From positions 1 through 60,401 of the IMG/VR virus record IMGVR_UViG_3300027974_000040: a stretch of 60,401 nt of DNA, one strand, 5' to 3'. The notes under the pieces were generated by a model. It made no database searches. It was given only the letters and a program-made list of their open reading frames with translations, and was not told where the DNA came from. A program made the translations under genes and the position numbers. This document shows, piece by piece, positions 5,779 through 14,441 of this stretch (within the stretch, counting starts at the first letter, position 1; the number at the start of each line of letters is the position of its first letter). This DNA is from a virus.

Positions 5779-8352
5779 CTATTTATTTTTCTCTCGCATG
5801 TTCATTCGTGAATATAGTTTTTGGTATTGTGCTCCGTCTATATTCATCAATTCCATAACTTCTTGTTTGGACTTTCCGCTACCCCTTAGTGACTGAAATT
5901 CATTTTCCTCTGGTGATAACTCAATGGCTCGTCGTGCCTTTTGCGCTACTAGACCATCGATATTCACACCTAGGGAGCGTAATTTTTCAACCATACTTGG
6001 ACTCACGGCACTAATTCCGTTTTTTCTTATTTTCTGAATAGCGTTAAGGATTTCTGAACTCATTAACTCTTGGTCGAGTAATCCCATTTCGACCGTTGTA
6101 TCTAAGCGTTTCTGGAGCGCCTGTGGCGTTTTGACTCCAGGAATCATTGATGCGATTTCCGCACGGGTGTAGCCAGCCTTGATTAATGAATTGACTTGGT
6201 CGGCGAAATCTTGGTACGCCTTGTCGGCACCCATGCTTCTAGTATCGAGTCGTCGCTTGTATCCAGAAACTTGACCTGCAAAAAGCGCCATCAAGGGTTC
6301 CGGGAAATTATATTTCTCTGCGAGTTGACTAATCCCCTCATCGGTTCTTCCGATATCTGCAATTTCGTCAAAAGGAATCATCCATTCAGGGTCTGCGAAT
6401 GTTCCATCTTCAACGCGCTTTCGTATCTCGTCAATCAAGGCCAAGTGTTTTTGAACAATTGAAAGACTTAGCCCCAACTCGTTAGCAATTTCCCTATTTG
6501 CAATATCGTCGCGACCACTCACAACACTTCGTCGTGATGTCTTCATGTCAAGGATGTCATACGACTGACCGAGTGCTTCTCGTATCTTTTCTGTCTTGCG
6601 TATTTTTTCTTGCCGTGCCTGAGACACACGAAGACTCTCTTCTTTGCCAATGTCATCAATCACTGATGCACCCGCAATATCTGCCCCTTCGTCGGCAATG
6701 TCCCCTTGAGCAATCTCTGTTCCCAATTCCTCACCGGCCAACAAATACTCTTCTTCCATATTCCGGCCAGTATCACGAGCGGCATCGAAAGTTCCAACTC
6801 CTTGGGAGTAGCCAACAACACCCTCTCTCGATTCAACGCGACCTTTATCCCTGATTGACTCAAGATTTTTTGGACCAAATGTAGGTCTATTTAGTTTTTG
6901 ATTTGCTCTTATGGCGTCAATTACTTCTTCATCTGTCTTACCGGCGTCAACAAGGTCCCAAACTGCATTATTGAGACGACGATAAGCAACTTCTCTTGTG
7001 GGCATATTCCCCTGTTGCGCCGATTGCCTTCGCTCTGCATCAGTCACTGCCGTGCGAGCAACACGATTCACCCATGCTTTTGCTGGTGATGGAACTCCGT
7101 ATGTCCTGACATTGTCAACGGCCTCTGCTGTTGTCCCTGATATTCTGGCGATTTCTGCATCCAACAACCCATCATCAATGAGTGATTTAATTCTTTCTTT
7201 GATTCTATTTTCTTCGTAAAATGCATCAAGAGCGCTTATACCGTTATCCGAAATTTGTTGCATTAATTTTGTTGCGGCATCCTGAAATGCCTCTTGAGAT
7301 GCGTCTTCACTCTTTGCGCGAGATTTTTTACTCCACGCTTTTTGCGCTTCCTGAAAGAATGTCTCTAATTTGGCCTTATCTCTTCTAGATAGGTCAGTAC
7401 TACTGAGCATGCCAGAGTTTCTACTCGACATCCCACGCGCCGTACCCGAGCCAAATATAATGGTCTCACTCAGGTCTGGAAGTTGCGCTCCCGTAAAGTC
7501 GACACCAGTAACGTTGGCGCCGAATAAATTGGCACCACGAAGGTCGGCATCGATGAGGTTGGCATTAGTTAAGTCTGCACTACGAAGGTCAGCAAATGTT
7601 AAATCTGCTTCTGCAAGATTGGCATTTTTAAGATTTGTTCCCCTTAGTTTTGCGTCTATCAACAACGCGCCAGTCATATCGGCATTGTAGAGATTGGCAT
7701 CAGAGAGGTTTGCGCCGTTGAGGTTTGCGCTTTGCAATTTAGCCAAACGCATGTCAGCGGAAGTAAAATCCGCTCTATTGAGTTGCGATGCAGTTAAATC
7801 AATATTGAATAATTTTGCAAACGAGAAGTCTTTGCCACTTAATTTATCATTGCGTAAGTTCGTGCCAGTTAGGTCTGCTCCAGAAAAGTCCATACCAGAA
7901 TAGATGTCTTCTGGTTTCGGCTTTGCACCCTTCCACTTTGTTTCAGATAAATTACCGGCGGAGCGTGAAGCCATGCCGCCTTGAAGTGATGCAACAATGT
8001 TGTTGAATTTATCCTCATTGAACTCAATGTTTGTATTCCCAGCACGACGCTGCTTCTCAATTTCCATTGAGTCACCTTCAACCAGACGAGAAAGTTTCGC
8101 GGCTAGTTCCTTAGGGACTAGAAACTTTGGGATGATGGGCCTTTCCATCCCCGGAACTCCTTCAAATACAATTCCATCGGCATCGGCATCTACGCGACCC
8201 GTCACATCGACAAACGCCATTCCTGCTGGGGCGGAGCGCAAGCCGCCACCTATGCGTTGTCCTATTTTTGAACCAACAGCCTTTACGTCAACGTCATCTC
8301 CGATAACGATACGTGCGCCTTTTAATAGATGTGAAAAAAACGATTCAGCCAT
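5779..8352 (-). CDS. Pentapeptide-repeat protein with sigma-factor-like and HTH segments
   Basis: 857 residues. Residues 1-110 are unrecognised (with a DADADG run at 55-60). About 152-292 form some 28 pentapeptide repeats (A(D/N)Lxx), a right-handed beta-helix that in other proteins mimics DNA. Residues 346-364 (SEDASQEAFQDAATKLMQQ) resemble sigma region 2.2, and 425-442 (KAWVNRVARTAVTDAERR) resemble regions 2.3-2.4, separated by an HTH-like insert (393-417). Residues 615-646 (NREIANELGLSLSIVQKHL) look like a sigma region 4 or LuxR-type HTH. Further HTH-like segments lie at 470-485, 727-750 and 826-848. It could be a divergent sigma factor, a DNA-mimic regulator or a virion protein. Confidence 0.75.
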   Translation of the reverse strand: MAESFFSHLLKGARIVIGDDVDVKAVGSKIGQRIGGGLRSAPAGMAFVDVTGRVDADADGIVFEGVPGMERPIIPKFLVPKELAAKLSRLVEGDSMEIEKQRRAGNTNIEFNEDKFNNIVASLQGGMASRSAGNLSETKWKGAKPKPEDIYSGMDFSGADLTGTNLRNDKLSGKDFSFAKLFNIDLTASQLNRADFTSADMRLAKLQSANLNGANLSDANLYNADMTGALLIDAKLRGTNLKNANLAEADLTFADLRSADLTNANLIDADLRGANLFGANVTGVDFTGAQLPDLSETIIFGSGTARGMSSRNSGMLSSTDLSRRDKAKLETFFQEAQKAWSKKSRAKSEDASQEAFQDAATKLMQQISDNGISALDAFYEENRIKERIKSLIDDGLLDAEIARISGTTAEAVDNVRTYGVPSPAKAWVNRVARTAVTDAERRQSAQQGNMPTREVAYRRLNNAVWDLVDAGKTDEEVIDAIRANQKLNRPTFGPKNLESIRDKGRVESREGVVGYSQGVGTFDAARDTGRNMEEEYLLAGEELGTEIAQGDIADEGADIAGASVIDDIGKEESLRVSQARQEKIRKTEKIREALGQSYDILDMKTSRRSVVSGRDDIANREIANELGLSLSIVQKHLALIDEIRKRVEDGTFADPEWMIPFDEIADIGRTDEGISQLAEKYNFPEPLMALFAGQVSGYKRRLDTRSMGADKAYQDFADQVNSLIKAGYTRAEIASMIPGVKTPQALQKRLDTTVEMGLLDQELMSSEILNAIQKIRKNGISAVSPSMVEKLRSLGVNIDGLVAQKARRAIELSPEENEFQSLRGSGKSKQEVMELMNIDGAQYQKLYSRMNMREKNK

Positions 8353-8410
8353 GTAGTAATTATTCCATACAATACACCACTACATCGAAACTCCAATACC
8401 TGTACACCCA

Positions 8411-8578
8411 CTAGGAACTATCTCTCTCAACAAGCATGCAGACATACTCTGTAATGGTCATGTCAAAAGCCTGCGCTTGGGTAATAATTTTCCGCTTGAC
8501 ATCAGCATTGATTTTCATTGTGATTGTCGTGCGTTCACCTGTTGGCATCTTTGGCGGTCGACCCGTGTTCTTCTTCAT
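8411..8578 (-). CDS. Small ribbon-helix-helix-like protein with GRPPK motif
   Basis: 55 residues, starting on an ATGA overlap with the upstream gene. It begins KKNTGRPPKMPTGERTTITMKI: a GRPPK AT-hook-like tail, then a beta strand and helices typical of CopG-like proteins (strand TITMKI, then DVKRKIITQAQAFDMTITEYVCML). Probably a DNA-binding regulator. Short, but supported by coupling and family pattern. Confidence 0.6.
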   Translation of the reverse strand: MKKNTGRPPKMPTGERTTITMKINADVKRKIITQAQAFDMTITEYVCMLVERDSS

Positions 8579-9033
8579 ACCCTCACCTTATATACATCTA
8601 CCATGTATAAATTTAACTGCTCTGTATAAACGTTCATAAAATATTCTCGGTCCCCGTTTGTAGACAGGGTGAACGCTATGTCCCCCAGAACCTTAATCGC
8701 ATTCTGGAAGACTTCGTGGATGTCCATCACTTGATGAGTCCCACGATTCACGTCATCAGACATCTTACGCAATGCCGCCCATGCCTGCTGAGGTGAAGGG
8801 GGTGTTGTTTCCAAAGACTCTTCCACCACCGCTCTGCGTACCGCACCAGGAGTTGGCATCGTCTTCAACACCACAGCCATTTGGATAAATCTATCTCGAA
8901 CCAAAGCAATTTCTAAATCTTTAAGTAGACCCCACCATGCCCGCAAGATAACTTCACGGTCAGATTCATACAGCGTCTGGTTAAAGGAAGCAAACACTTC
9001 CCGGACGAAATCTTCCAATTCAACTTTTGTCAT
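8575..9033 (-). CDS. Helical protein, possible replication accessory
   Basis: 152 residues, almost all helical. The N-terminal 80 residues (WWGLLKDLEIALVRDRFIQMAVVLKTMPTPGAVRRAV) follow the pattern of phage helicase-loader or inhibitor N-domains, where a helical bundle precedes a 'P.pg.ir' turn. It lies directly after a protein with a replisome-organiser-like ending (9033) with stop/start overlap, which supports a replication role. The family match is tentative. Confidence 0.5.
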   Translation of the reverse strand: MTKVELEDFVREVFASFNQTLYESDREVILRAWWGLLKDLEIALVRDRFIQMAVVLKTMPTPGAVRRAVVEESLETTPPSPQQAWAALRKMSDDVNRGTHQVMDIHEVFQNAIKVLGDIAFTLSTNGDREYFMNVYTEQLNLYMVDVYKVRV

Positions 9034-9446
9034 CAGAAATCACCAGTTTTCCTTTTATTTTCGACTCGCGCCAAAAACATATCGACTTGCTTCTGGTTGC
9101 GGAAGATTAACTCTAAGTCGTCGTAGCGTTTGTTCCCTGGATTGCGGCCCATGTGCCAGTCAGATGCCGCACAGCCGTCGATGGCTCTCATGCAGTCTTC
9201 GAGGCCGTAATCAGCAATCGCCGCCCGTACAACCAATTCTCGCTTGTGGTCCAGAGAAGGAACTCGCTTGCGCCCAGGCCGCATGACCGAACACCAGTAC
9301 TGATAGACCTGGTCAACGTCGCTTTCCGCCACCGTCAATCCCTTGCGAATCTGACCCTGCTTCTGTTTCTTGGGACCAGACTGTCCGCCGCGCTTCTTTG
9401 GTTCGTGTGGTATCTCTTCCATATCAAGAGTCAGTATATAGACCAT
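9033..9446 (-). CDS. Replisome-organiser-like phage protein
   Basis: 137 residues. A Lys/Gln/Gly-rich N-terminus (KKRGGQSGPKKQKQG) is followed by a helical domain ending CMRAIDGCAASDWHMGRNPGNKRYDDLELIFRNQKQVDMFL. That ending is common in phage replication and DNA-binding proteins, where the same 'AI.G...s..H.g.n..gkkY.dL..I.r....v' block occurs. An in-frame ATG at 9422 is an alternative start. A motif C copy (9322-9336) lies inside the gene and encodes TVAES. Confidence 0.55.
   Translation of the reverse strand: MVYILTLDMEEIPHEPKKRGGQSGPKKQKQGQIRKGLTVAESDVDQVYQYWCSVMRPGRKRVPSLDHKRELVVRAAIADYGLEDCMRAIDGCAASDWHMGRNPGNKRYDDLELIFRNQKQVDMFLARVENKRKTGDF
9322..9336 (+). repeat. Motif C copy (CTTTCCGCCACCGTC)
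   Basis: Exact copy, lying inside the reverse gene 9033-9446. Confidence 0.7.
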
Positions 9447-9995
9447 TCGAAACCCCTTTCGATAGATAAAAAAATGTACAACTTTTGCAAAGGTTCAAAG
9501 TTCTCTTCAATAGAGATTCCCTAGAAAGGTATATTCATTTCTCAATGAAATTATTGCATTGAAGAAAAGAGTAATGATGCCCCCCTCCTTTGGAGGGGGT
9601 CCGGGGGAACCTTTTTTTTGAATCGCTATGTTTTTGCGCACCACAAAGAGAACTTTCGGCGGTTGGCCTAAAGTTTCCTCAAAGCGCGGGCGCCCTTCAA
9701 GTTGTGACTCGGAAAGGTACTGACTGTAGAGCACCACGTCAAGTCGCGAAAGCAAGTAAAAGAAAAATTTTCAAAAAAGGCCCTGCTCAGCGCACATAAA
9801 ATTAAAATAAATATTTAACAACAGAGGGCACATTAGGGGTACTAAGTTTCGTTTAGTCGAGAGAGGTTTCCCCTTTCCTTCTCTCGGCGCCCGGGTTGAT
9901 GCCTGGGGTTGACTATCAGCAGGTGGTGTCGACTCCAGGCTCCCTACCTTTAGTATTTTACCAGGCCAATCCGGCACTAAAGCATCGCGAAGATG
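9447..9995. other. Non-coding stretch with hairpins
   Basis: About 550 nt without a convincing gene. It holds a terminator-like hairpin (9581-9619), an AT-rich patch near 9795-9825, a hairpin with stem CGAGAGA/TCTCTCG near 9858-9886, and G/C-rich palindromic pieces (gcccgggttgatgcctgggg). The frames crossing it run through the terminator and look like chance. Confidence 0.5.
9581..9619 (+). terminator. Rho-independent terminator-like hairpin
   Basis: The stem CCCCCTCC/GGAGGGGG (9581-9588 with 9592-9599, 3-nt loop) is followed after 12 nt by eight T (9612-9619). The T-run is on the + side although no + gene lies directly upstream, so it may insulate the reverse operon or end an unannotated + transcript. 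Confidence 0.6.
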
Positions 9996-10568
9996 TTAAG
10001 CAAGTCGCAAAAAACCTAACATTCCGGCATTTAGACCCGAATCTGGTTCGCTTTCCGCCACCGTCGAAGGTTGCAACGCGAGAAGGAAGGAACCTTCCTC
10101 CCACATCGCGGCGACGATTGAATAACCAATCACATCGAGAACGTTATCCTCAATGGATTCATGATTCGGTAGATGACCGGCACCCAGAAGATTCTCCAGA
10201 CGTGCAATCTTGTCGTGCACCCGGACCAAAAGTCCCATGCGGCCAAAGCGTGCAATATTCTCGTGGCCGTAATCGCGCTGTTTGCGCACAACGATGTCGA
10301 GAACACGACCGTGGTCTTCGCCGAATACCGGGGAAAAGTTCAAATAATCACTCGTGGCTCCTAAGGACCGGGCCAGTTGACCCAGTTTCACCCAGGATTG
10401 ACGCATTCTCTGGCTGCCGCCCGCGGCCACGTCCCCGCCGGTCGGTAAATACTTCTCGATAAGGCCATCCAGATGGCTCCTAAGCGCTTCGACACTGCAG
10501 GGCTGCACCTCCGCTGCGAAGATTTCTTTAACGGCCACCTCAGCGGCTGCATTCCAGGATGTGTGCAC
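9996..10568 (-). CDS. DUF1599 / nucleotide-modification-associated domain protein
   Basis: 190 residues. The block from about residue 92 (VVRKQRDYGHENIARFGRMGLLVRVHDKIARLENLL ... SIEDNVLDVIGYSIVAAM) is the DUF1599 (Nmad1) signature: K..DYG..N...FG..G...R..DK..R..nL, then 'ESIeDt..DviGY'. These proteins are helical, MazG-like, and occur in phages beside nucleotide metabolism or modification genes. No base-modification enzymes are recognisable nearby. A motif C copy overlaps the 3' end. Confidence 0.75.
   Translation of the reverse strand: MHTSWNAAAEVAVKEIFAAEVQPCSVEALRSHLDGLIEKYLPTGGDVAAGGSQRMRQSWVKLGQLARSLGATSDYLNFSPVFGEDHGRVLDIVVRKQRDYGHENIARFGRMGLLVRVHDKIARLENLLGAGHLPNHESIEDNVLDVIGYSIVAAMWEEGSFLLALQPSTVAESEPDSGLNAGMLGFLRLA
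10051..10065 (+). repeat. Motif C copy
   Basis: Exact CTTTCCGCCACCGTC, followed by GAAGGTTGC. Inside the 3' end of the DUF1599 gene, antisense to it. Confidence 0.7.
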
Positions 10569-10571
10569 GTG

Positions 10572-11018
10572 TTACTCCTTAAAAAAGTTCGAATAGTCTT
10601 CCGGTGGATTGTCGTCGAATTTCTCCGAGATGGTCAAAGCGTACTCGGTCATCAGGTGGTGCCAAGCATCGTCGCGTTCTTCAAGGTCATCAAAAAGCCC
10701 CGCAATCTCATCAGCATCTCTTTGGATAAATTCATCTGAAAGCGCACCAAGAATCACAAATTCTGAAGCCGAGGGCAAAATAACGGGGCCATCTTCACCC
10801 AGTACCTCACGAGGGTAGTGGAGACACTTCACTAGGCGGATGCCATCAGACCCTACGAACAGCAAATCCTTCGGCGGCGACATCTGCTCGACTAGTTCTC
10901 CAGCCAGGGAACTCAACAACTCGGACAAGGTCTTACGTTCATCGCCGCTCATCTTCGCGGTGAACTCAGCAAACCTGGCTATGTCCTCAAACGCGTCATT
11001 ATCATCATCATCGAACAT
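10572..11018 (-). CDS. Acidic hypothetical protein
   Basis: 148 residues with a strongly acidic N-terminus (MFDDDDNDAFED) and acidic tail. The middle has a 'KDLLFVGSDGIRLVKCLHYP' strand pair. It lies 3 nt from the DUF1599 gene and is probably co-transcribed. Its start region contains a motif C copy (11029-11043). Family not recognised. Confidence 0.6.
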   Translation of the reverse strand: MFDDDDNDAFEDIARFAEFTAKMSGDERKTLSELLSSLAGELVEQMSPPKDLLFVGSDGIRLVKCLHYPREVLGEDGPVILPSASEFVILGALSDEFIQRDADEIAGLFDDLEERDDAWHHLMTEYALTISEKFDDNPPEDYSNFFKE

Positions 11019-11028
11019 GATTTAGTCC

Positions 11029-11043
11029 CTTTCCACCACCGTC
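11029..11043 (+). repeat. Motif C copy between divergent genes
   Basis: CTTTCCACCACCGTC (one change), followed by GATTGTTGCACG. It lies 11 nt upstream of the reverse gene 10572-11018, where it could act as an operator. Confidence 0.65.
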
Positions 11044-11098
11044 GATTGTTGCACGTGATATCCACTACGAGAACCCTTTAACTACTAGTGTTTCCCTT

Positions 11099-11479
11099 AT
11101 GAACAACACCACCCGGTTCAATATCTACCAGGCCGCCCTCCAACAATACATCAGTCGCGAAGGTTCCGCCACGGTTCCTGCACATCACGAAGAACATGTC
11201 GACGGCAAGTCGGTGCAACTCGGCACGTGGGTCGGATATATTCGACAACGTTACAAAAACAACAAATTGGGCGAAGACCGCATTAATATTTTAAACAGTA
11301 TTCCGGGATGGTCCTGGGGCCCTCTGCGGCCAGGTCCCAAACCTAATACCTCCAGAAACGCGGAAATCAAGAATCTCAGCGAAGACGGCCAATCGCTCAC
11401 ACAAATCGCCGACCGTTATAACCTCTCCAGACAAAGGATTCACCAAATTGTCAAACCGGCAACTAAACAACCTCAATGA
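11099..11479 (+). CDS. Helicase-associated (HA) domain plus HTH protein
   Basis: 126 residues. Residues 8-72 (YQAALQQYISREGSATVPAHHE ... LGTWVGYIRQRYKNNKL..DRINILNSIPGWSWG) match the helicase-associated domain found in tandem in actinobacterial helicase-like proteins and in phages. Residues 92-118 (SEDGQSLTQIADRYNLSRQRIHQIV) are a sigma-region-4-like HTH. It probably binds DNA; it is the last gene before the origin-like region. Confidence 0.75.
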   Translation: MNNTTRFNIYQAALQQYISREGSATVPAHHEEHVDGKSVQLGTWVGYIRQRYKNNKLGEDRINILNSIPGWSWGPLRPGPKPNTSRNAEIKNLSEDGQSLTQIADRYNLSRQRIHQIVKPATKQPQ

Positions 11480-11504
11480 ATCAAACTCCAGTACAGGGAC
11501 TACC

Positions 11505-11693
11505 ATGGCTTTAATCTTCCTATGGGGGCTAACAGTCTTAGTGACCCAGACGGCTATCTGGTCAACATCGCGAATTCTTGACCACGCCAACGCAATTGAG
11601 AATGACATCACCTGGAGACAGGCAGGATTACTCTCGCTTATCTGGGTGTTCACCAAAACCTGGCACAAAGCGCTTAGTACTACAAAGCAGTAA
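11505..11693 (+). CDS. Small membrane protein
   Basis: 62 residues from the ATG at 11505. One clear hydrophobic helix spans residues 2-20 (LIFLWGLTVLVTQTAIW), with a second weaker amphipathic segment (42-53). It follows the HA-HTH gene by 25 nt. Unknown role. Confidence 0.45.
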   Translation: MALIFLWGLTVLVTQTAIWSTSRILDHANAIENDITWRQAGLLSLIWVFTKTWHKALSTTKQ

Positions 11694-11741
11694 TACTCCC
11701 ATTACGGAGCAAGCACGTGTCGAGACGCTTCGAGCGAATTG

Positions 11742-11756
11742 CTTTCCACCACCGTC
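11742..11756 (+). repeat. Motif C copy
   Basis: CTTTCCACCACCGTC (one change), followed by AAAGGTTGAAG. Non-coding, 145 nt before the LexA boxes. Confidence 0.65.
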
Positions 11757-11900
11757 AAAGGTTGAAGAACATAGAAGATGCTGCCCCCACCCCGTTTGGA
11801 TAAATCTATCCAGAGTAAGCCGACATTAAAAATAGTTTGTATGCCCGCCCAGCCAATATCTATATTCTCAAAAAGTTCGGGGCTTCTGGGGTCATGGATA

Positions 11901-11978
11901 CGAACACTTGTTCGCACGAACACCTGTTCGCTTTTGACCTTCCAAAGTACGAACACCTGTTCCCCGAACATATGTTCT
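11901..11978. promoter_or_regulatory. Array of four LexA-type SOS boxes
   Basis: Four palindromes fit CGAAC-N4-GTTC(G): 11901-11914 (CGAACACTTGTTCG), 11917-11930 (CGAACACCTGTTCG), 11950-11963 and 11965-11978. The first two match the Gram-positive and actinobacterial LexA box exactly; the last two differ at the final base. The spacings are 16, 33 and 15 nt. The array abuts the first DnaA box at 11978, so LexA binding could control origin firing or a transcript entering the origin. Confidence 0.75.
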
Positions 11979-12257
11979 GTGGATAAGTCTGTTGATAACC
12001 CTGTGGATAAGTGCCTACGGATGTGGACGAAGCCCCGACTTTATACACACCCTTGTTGATAACCCCTTTTTACCCTACTTTATCCCCAACCCTGTTGATA
12101 ACCCTGTTGATAACCACCTTAATCAACCTGTTGATAACCCTTACTTATCCACATACCTGTTGATAAACCTGTGTATAACCCTTGCTTATCCTAAGATAGA
12201 CAGTCGTAGAGGATGACAAAAAAGTTTATCCACACCCTTATCCACACCTTATCCACA
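11978..12257. other. Putative replication origin (DnaA-box cluster)
   Basis: Perfect DnaA boxes (TGTGGATAA/TTATCCACA) lie at 11978, 12002, 12145, 12226, 12238 and 12249. Many one-mismatch boxes also occur: TGTTGATAA at 11990, 12054, 12093, 12105, 12129 and 12159; TGTGTATAA at 12170; TTATACACA at 12041; and TTATCCCCA at 12080. There is no gene here. Such a density on both strands is typical of a chromosome- or plasmid-type DnaA-dependent origin. Low-complexity DNA follows immediately. Confidence 0.75.
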
Positions 12258-12299
12258 AGCAAGACACGGCATTACATATGTCGTACACATTGACAGCGT

Positions 12300-12870
12300 T
12301 GCCCCATTCATCATCACATTCATTATCAGGTATCACAAAGTATTACTGAGTATCACAAAGTATTACAAAGCATCACATCATCGTCATCGTCATTGAGTCA
12401 TCGTCAATAGCATTGAGTCATCGTCATATCGTCATCATCATTGACTCGTCATCATTACCATCATTGACAGTCAAGTCATTGAGTCGTCATCACTAAGTCG
12501 TCATCGCTAAGTCATTGAGTCGTCGCAATGCTCACGGGTATATCACGGGTATATAAGTAGTACCCCTATACCCCTACCCCTATACCCCTATACCCTCATA
12601 CTCGTATACATATAGGTACATCATCATTACCCCATCATCACTTCGTTCTCATCATCGTTTCATCATTAGTAAAAAAAGTGCCTACGGGTATTGCTATGGG
12701 TACTACCACTACTACTACTACCACTACTCATCTAACACATACATACATACATCACTACTACCTACCTACCTACCTACCTACCTACCTACCTACCTACCTA
12801 CCTATATCATCATCATCACATATCACTCACTCATTACATACACGCCACTACTTACTCACTTGATATATAC
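12300..12870. repeat. Low-complexity repeat region next to the origin
   Basis: No gene. It holds TATCACAAAGTATTAC repeats (about 12330-12375), many ATTGAGTCATCGTCAT-type units (12375-12530), CCCCTATA repeats (12560-12600), ACT triplets (about 12700-12725) and a TACC tetranucleotide run (12758-12804, about 12 units). It could be an unwinding or iteron region, or simply slippage-prone filler. Confidence 0.7.
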
Positions 12871-12950
12871 AAAAGAGAGTAGCCACTCAAGTCACTGACC
12901 ACCAATGACTAGAGGACTACTCTCCACTTACCTTATAGGGAAGGCAAGAA

Positions 12951-14441
12951 CTATGCGACCAACCTATCTCCAGTCGCCAACTCGTATGCCCGTTTCATGA
13001 TATGAGGGAATGACTTAGCAGGTCGCATACCATTGCTCAACTCGGTCAGGTACTTCACAGCCGACTCAGCATCAGGCACGATAGAGATACCGTGAGCCAA
13101 GCAATACTCAACCGCCTGAAGCGTCAGTGTCTCGTGAGCCACATCACCATGACCAGTCACATACCCATCACATACCCACACGACAGGAGTGCGACTACTT
13201 CGTCGTTCACTCACTGCCCACTTCAGCACAGGTAGGTCTACAGCATTAGCAGAGCCGAACTCAGGCATCTCGTCCACCATACGACCACGACTAGCAAGGA
13301 CATAAGCATTGGTCTCAATAGCCTCGCCATTATCGTCAATGCCGAATGAGGGGACACTATAAGACAGCACAGTACATCCAGGCGATGCCATAACGATACC
13401 CATTACATCATCACGGTCAAGACGCATAGAGCCACTAGTGTCAATGACAACGATGCCACCTTGACCACGAACCGTCTTATCAAAGACACGCTTCTGAGGG
13501 TCAGTCAAGTAACGATGAAGGCGACGAGGATGTTTGCCACTATTGGATGCGACACGCTTCTTACCTAGTGACCCACTCAATACTTCAGGCATAGGCAACC
13601 GTTCCACCTTAAGAGGGAACCAAGAGGGGATAGGAGTCCTATCAACGAGAGTCTCTTTACGAGACTCAGCAAGAGCCTTATCTATCTCGCCCTTCTCATC
13701 TCTCTTTGACTCATCAGTATCAGAGGTATCAGCATCAGAGTCGTCCTTATCAGAACTATCAGTACTGTCACTCTTATCACTCTTGTCATCAGGTTGCTTA
13801 TCGCATAGGCGGTCAATCCAAGAAGCAATACTTTCGGTATAACCAAAGCCTTCTATCAGACCATCAGCAGTGAGAGAGGTGCTAGTGAGTTTGTTCCGTG
13901 GCACTTTCTTTATCTCTCTCATCGCTCGCTTACTAATGTCGGCAAGCACACTGCCCCATACCTTGTTATGTCGGCGCACTCCAGCGATGAACTTCTTATG
14001 ACCGCCCGTACCAACAGTGGCGATAGCGAACTGAACAGCATTGTTCCAGTCACCCATAGCAACGAGGCGTTCGCCTAACTCTTTCTCGCCACCATCACTA
14101 AGAACACTCATGTCATAACCCAAGTGAGTAGCGAGGTAGTTCACTCGCATCTCCTCAACAGAGCGCAGTGACTCCTCAGTTGCGAAACCCCTAGCAATGA
14201 ACGGACTCAAGTCCTTAGGGGACACCTTCGCATGAACCATCTCATGAATACGAATGACCGTAGACAGAGCGTCGCCCGACATAGGTACATTCATAAAGCG
14301 ACCCTCAACAGAGGTCACGGGTAGTCCACGGGTAGGTGGGCAGGCTTCTACAGTCCACGCACCGCCCTTGTCTACATCACCACGACCCAATACTTCAGGG
14401 AGAGGTCGGCGTGATACATCATGCTTGACCTTCACGCTCAC
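12951..14441 (-). CDS. VWA protein with N-terminal HExxH (CobT/DUF2201-like)
   Basis: 496 residues. An HEMVH motif at 66-70 (HExxH, metallopeptidase-like) lies in an N-terminal helical domain. An extreme Asp/Ser/Lys linker spans 215-250. The C-terminal von Willebrand A domain carries the MIDAS motif DTSGSM at 334-339. This order fits 'putative metallopeptidase + VWA' proteins and CobT-like partners of MoxR/CobS ATPases. It overlaps the ATPase gene by 4 nt (ATGA), so the pair is translationally coupled. Probably an ATP-driven remodelling complex; the target is unknown. Confidence 0.8.
   Translation of the reverse strand: MSVKVKHDVSRRPLPEVLGRGDVDKGGAWTVEACPPTRGLPVTSVEGRFMNVPMSGDALSTVIRIHEMVHAKVSPKDLSPFIARGFATEESLRSVEEMRVNYLATHLGYDMSVLSDGGEKELGERLVAMGDWNNAVQFAIATVGTGGHKKFIAGVRRHNKVWGSVLADISKRAMREIKKVPRNKLTSTSLTADGLIEGFGYTESIASWIDRLCDKQPDDKSDKSDSTDSSDKDDSDADTSDTDESKRDEKGEIDKALAESRKETLVDRTPIPSWFPLKVERLPMPEVLSGSLGKKRVASNSGKHPRRLHRYLTDPQKRVFDKTVRGQGGIVVIDTSGSMRLDRDDVMGIVMASPGCTVLSYSVPSFGIDDNGEAIETNAYVLASRGRMVDEMPEFGSANAVDLPVLKWAVSERRSSRTPVVWVCDGYVTGHGDVAHETLTLQAVEYCLAHGISIVPDAESAVKYLTELSNGMRPAKSFPHIMKRAYELATGDRLVA

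Noticed and set aside
9507-9755. Reverse frame across the 9.6-kb hairpin
   Set aside because: It runs through a terminator and has no ribosome-binding site; likely chance.
11702-11971. Reverse frame covering motif C and the LexA boxes
   Set aside because: Operator-like sites fill it; no start signal, and a coding role would be incompatible with the palindromes.
12758-12804. TACC tetranucleotide run as a CRISPR-like repeat
   Set aside because: No spacers; it is a simple microsatellite.
12678-12863. A 61-codon frame over the TACC and ACT repeats
   Set aside because: It encodes only Thr/Leu/Pro/Tyr repeats from microsatellites, with no start signal.
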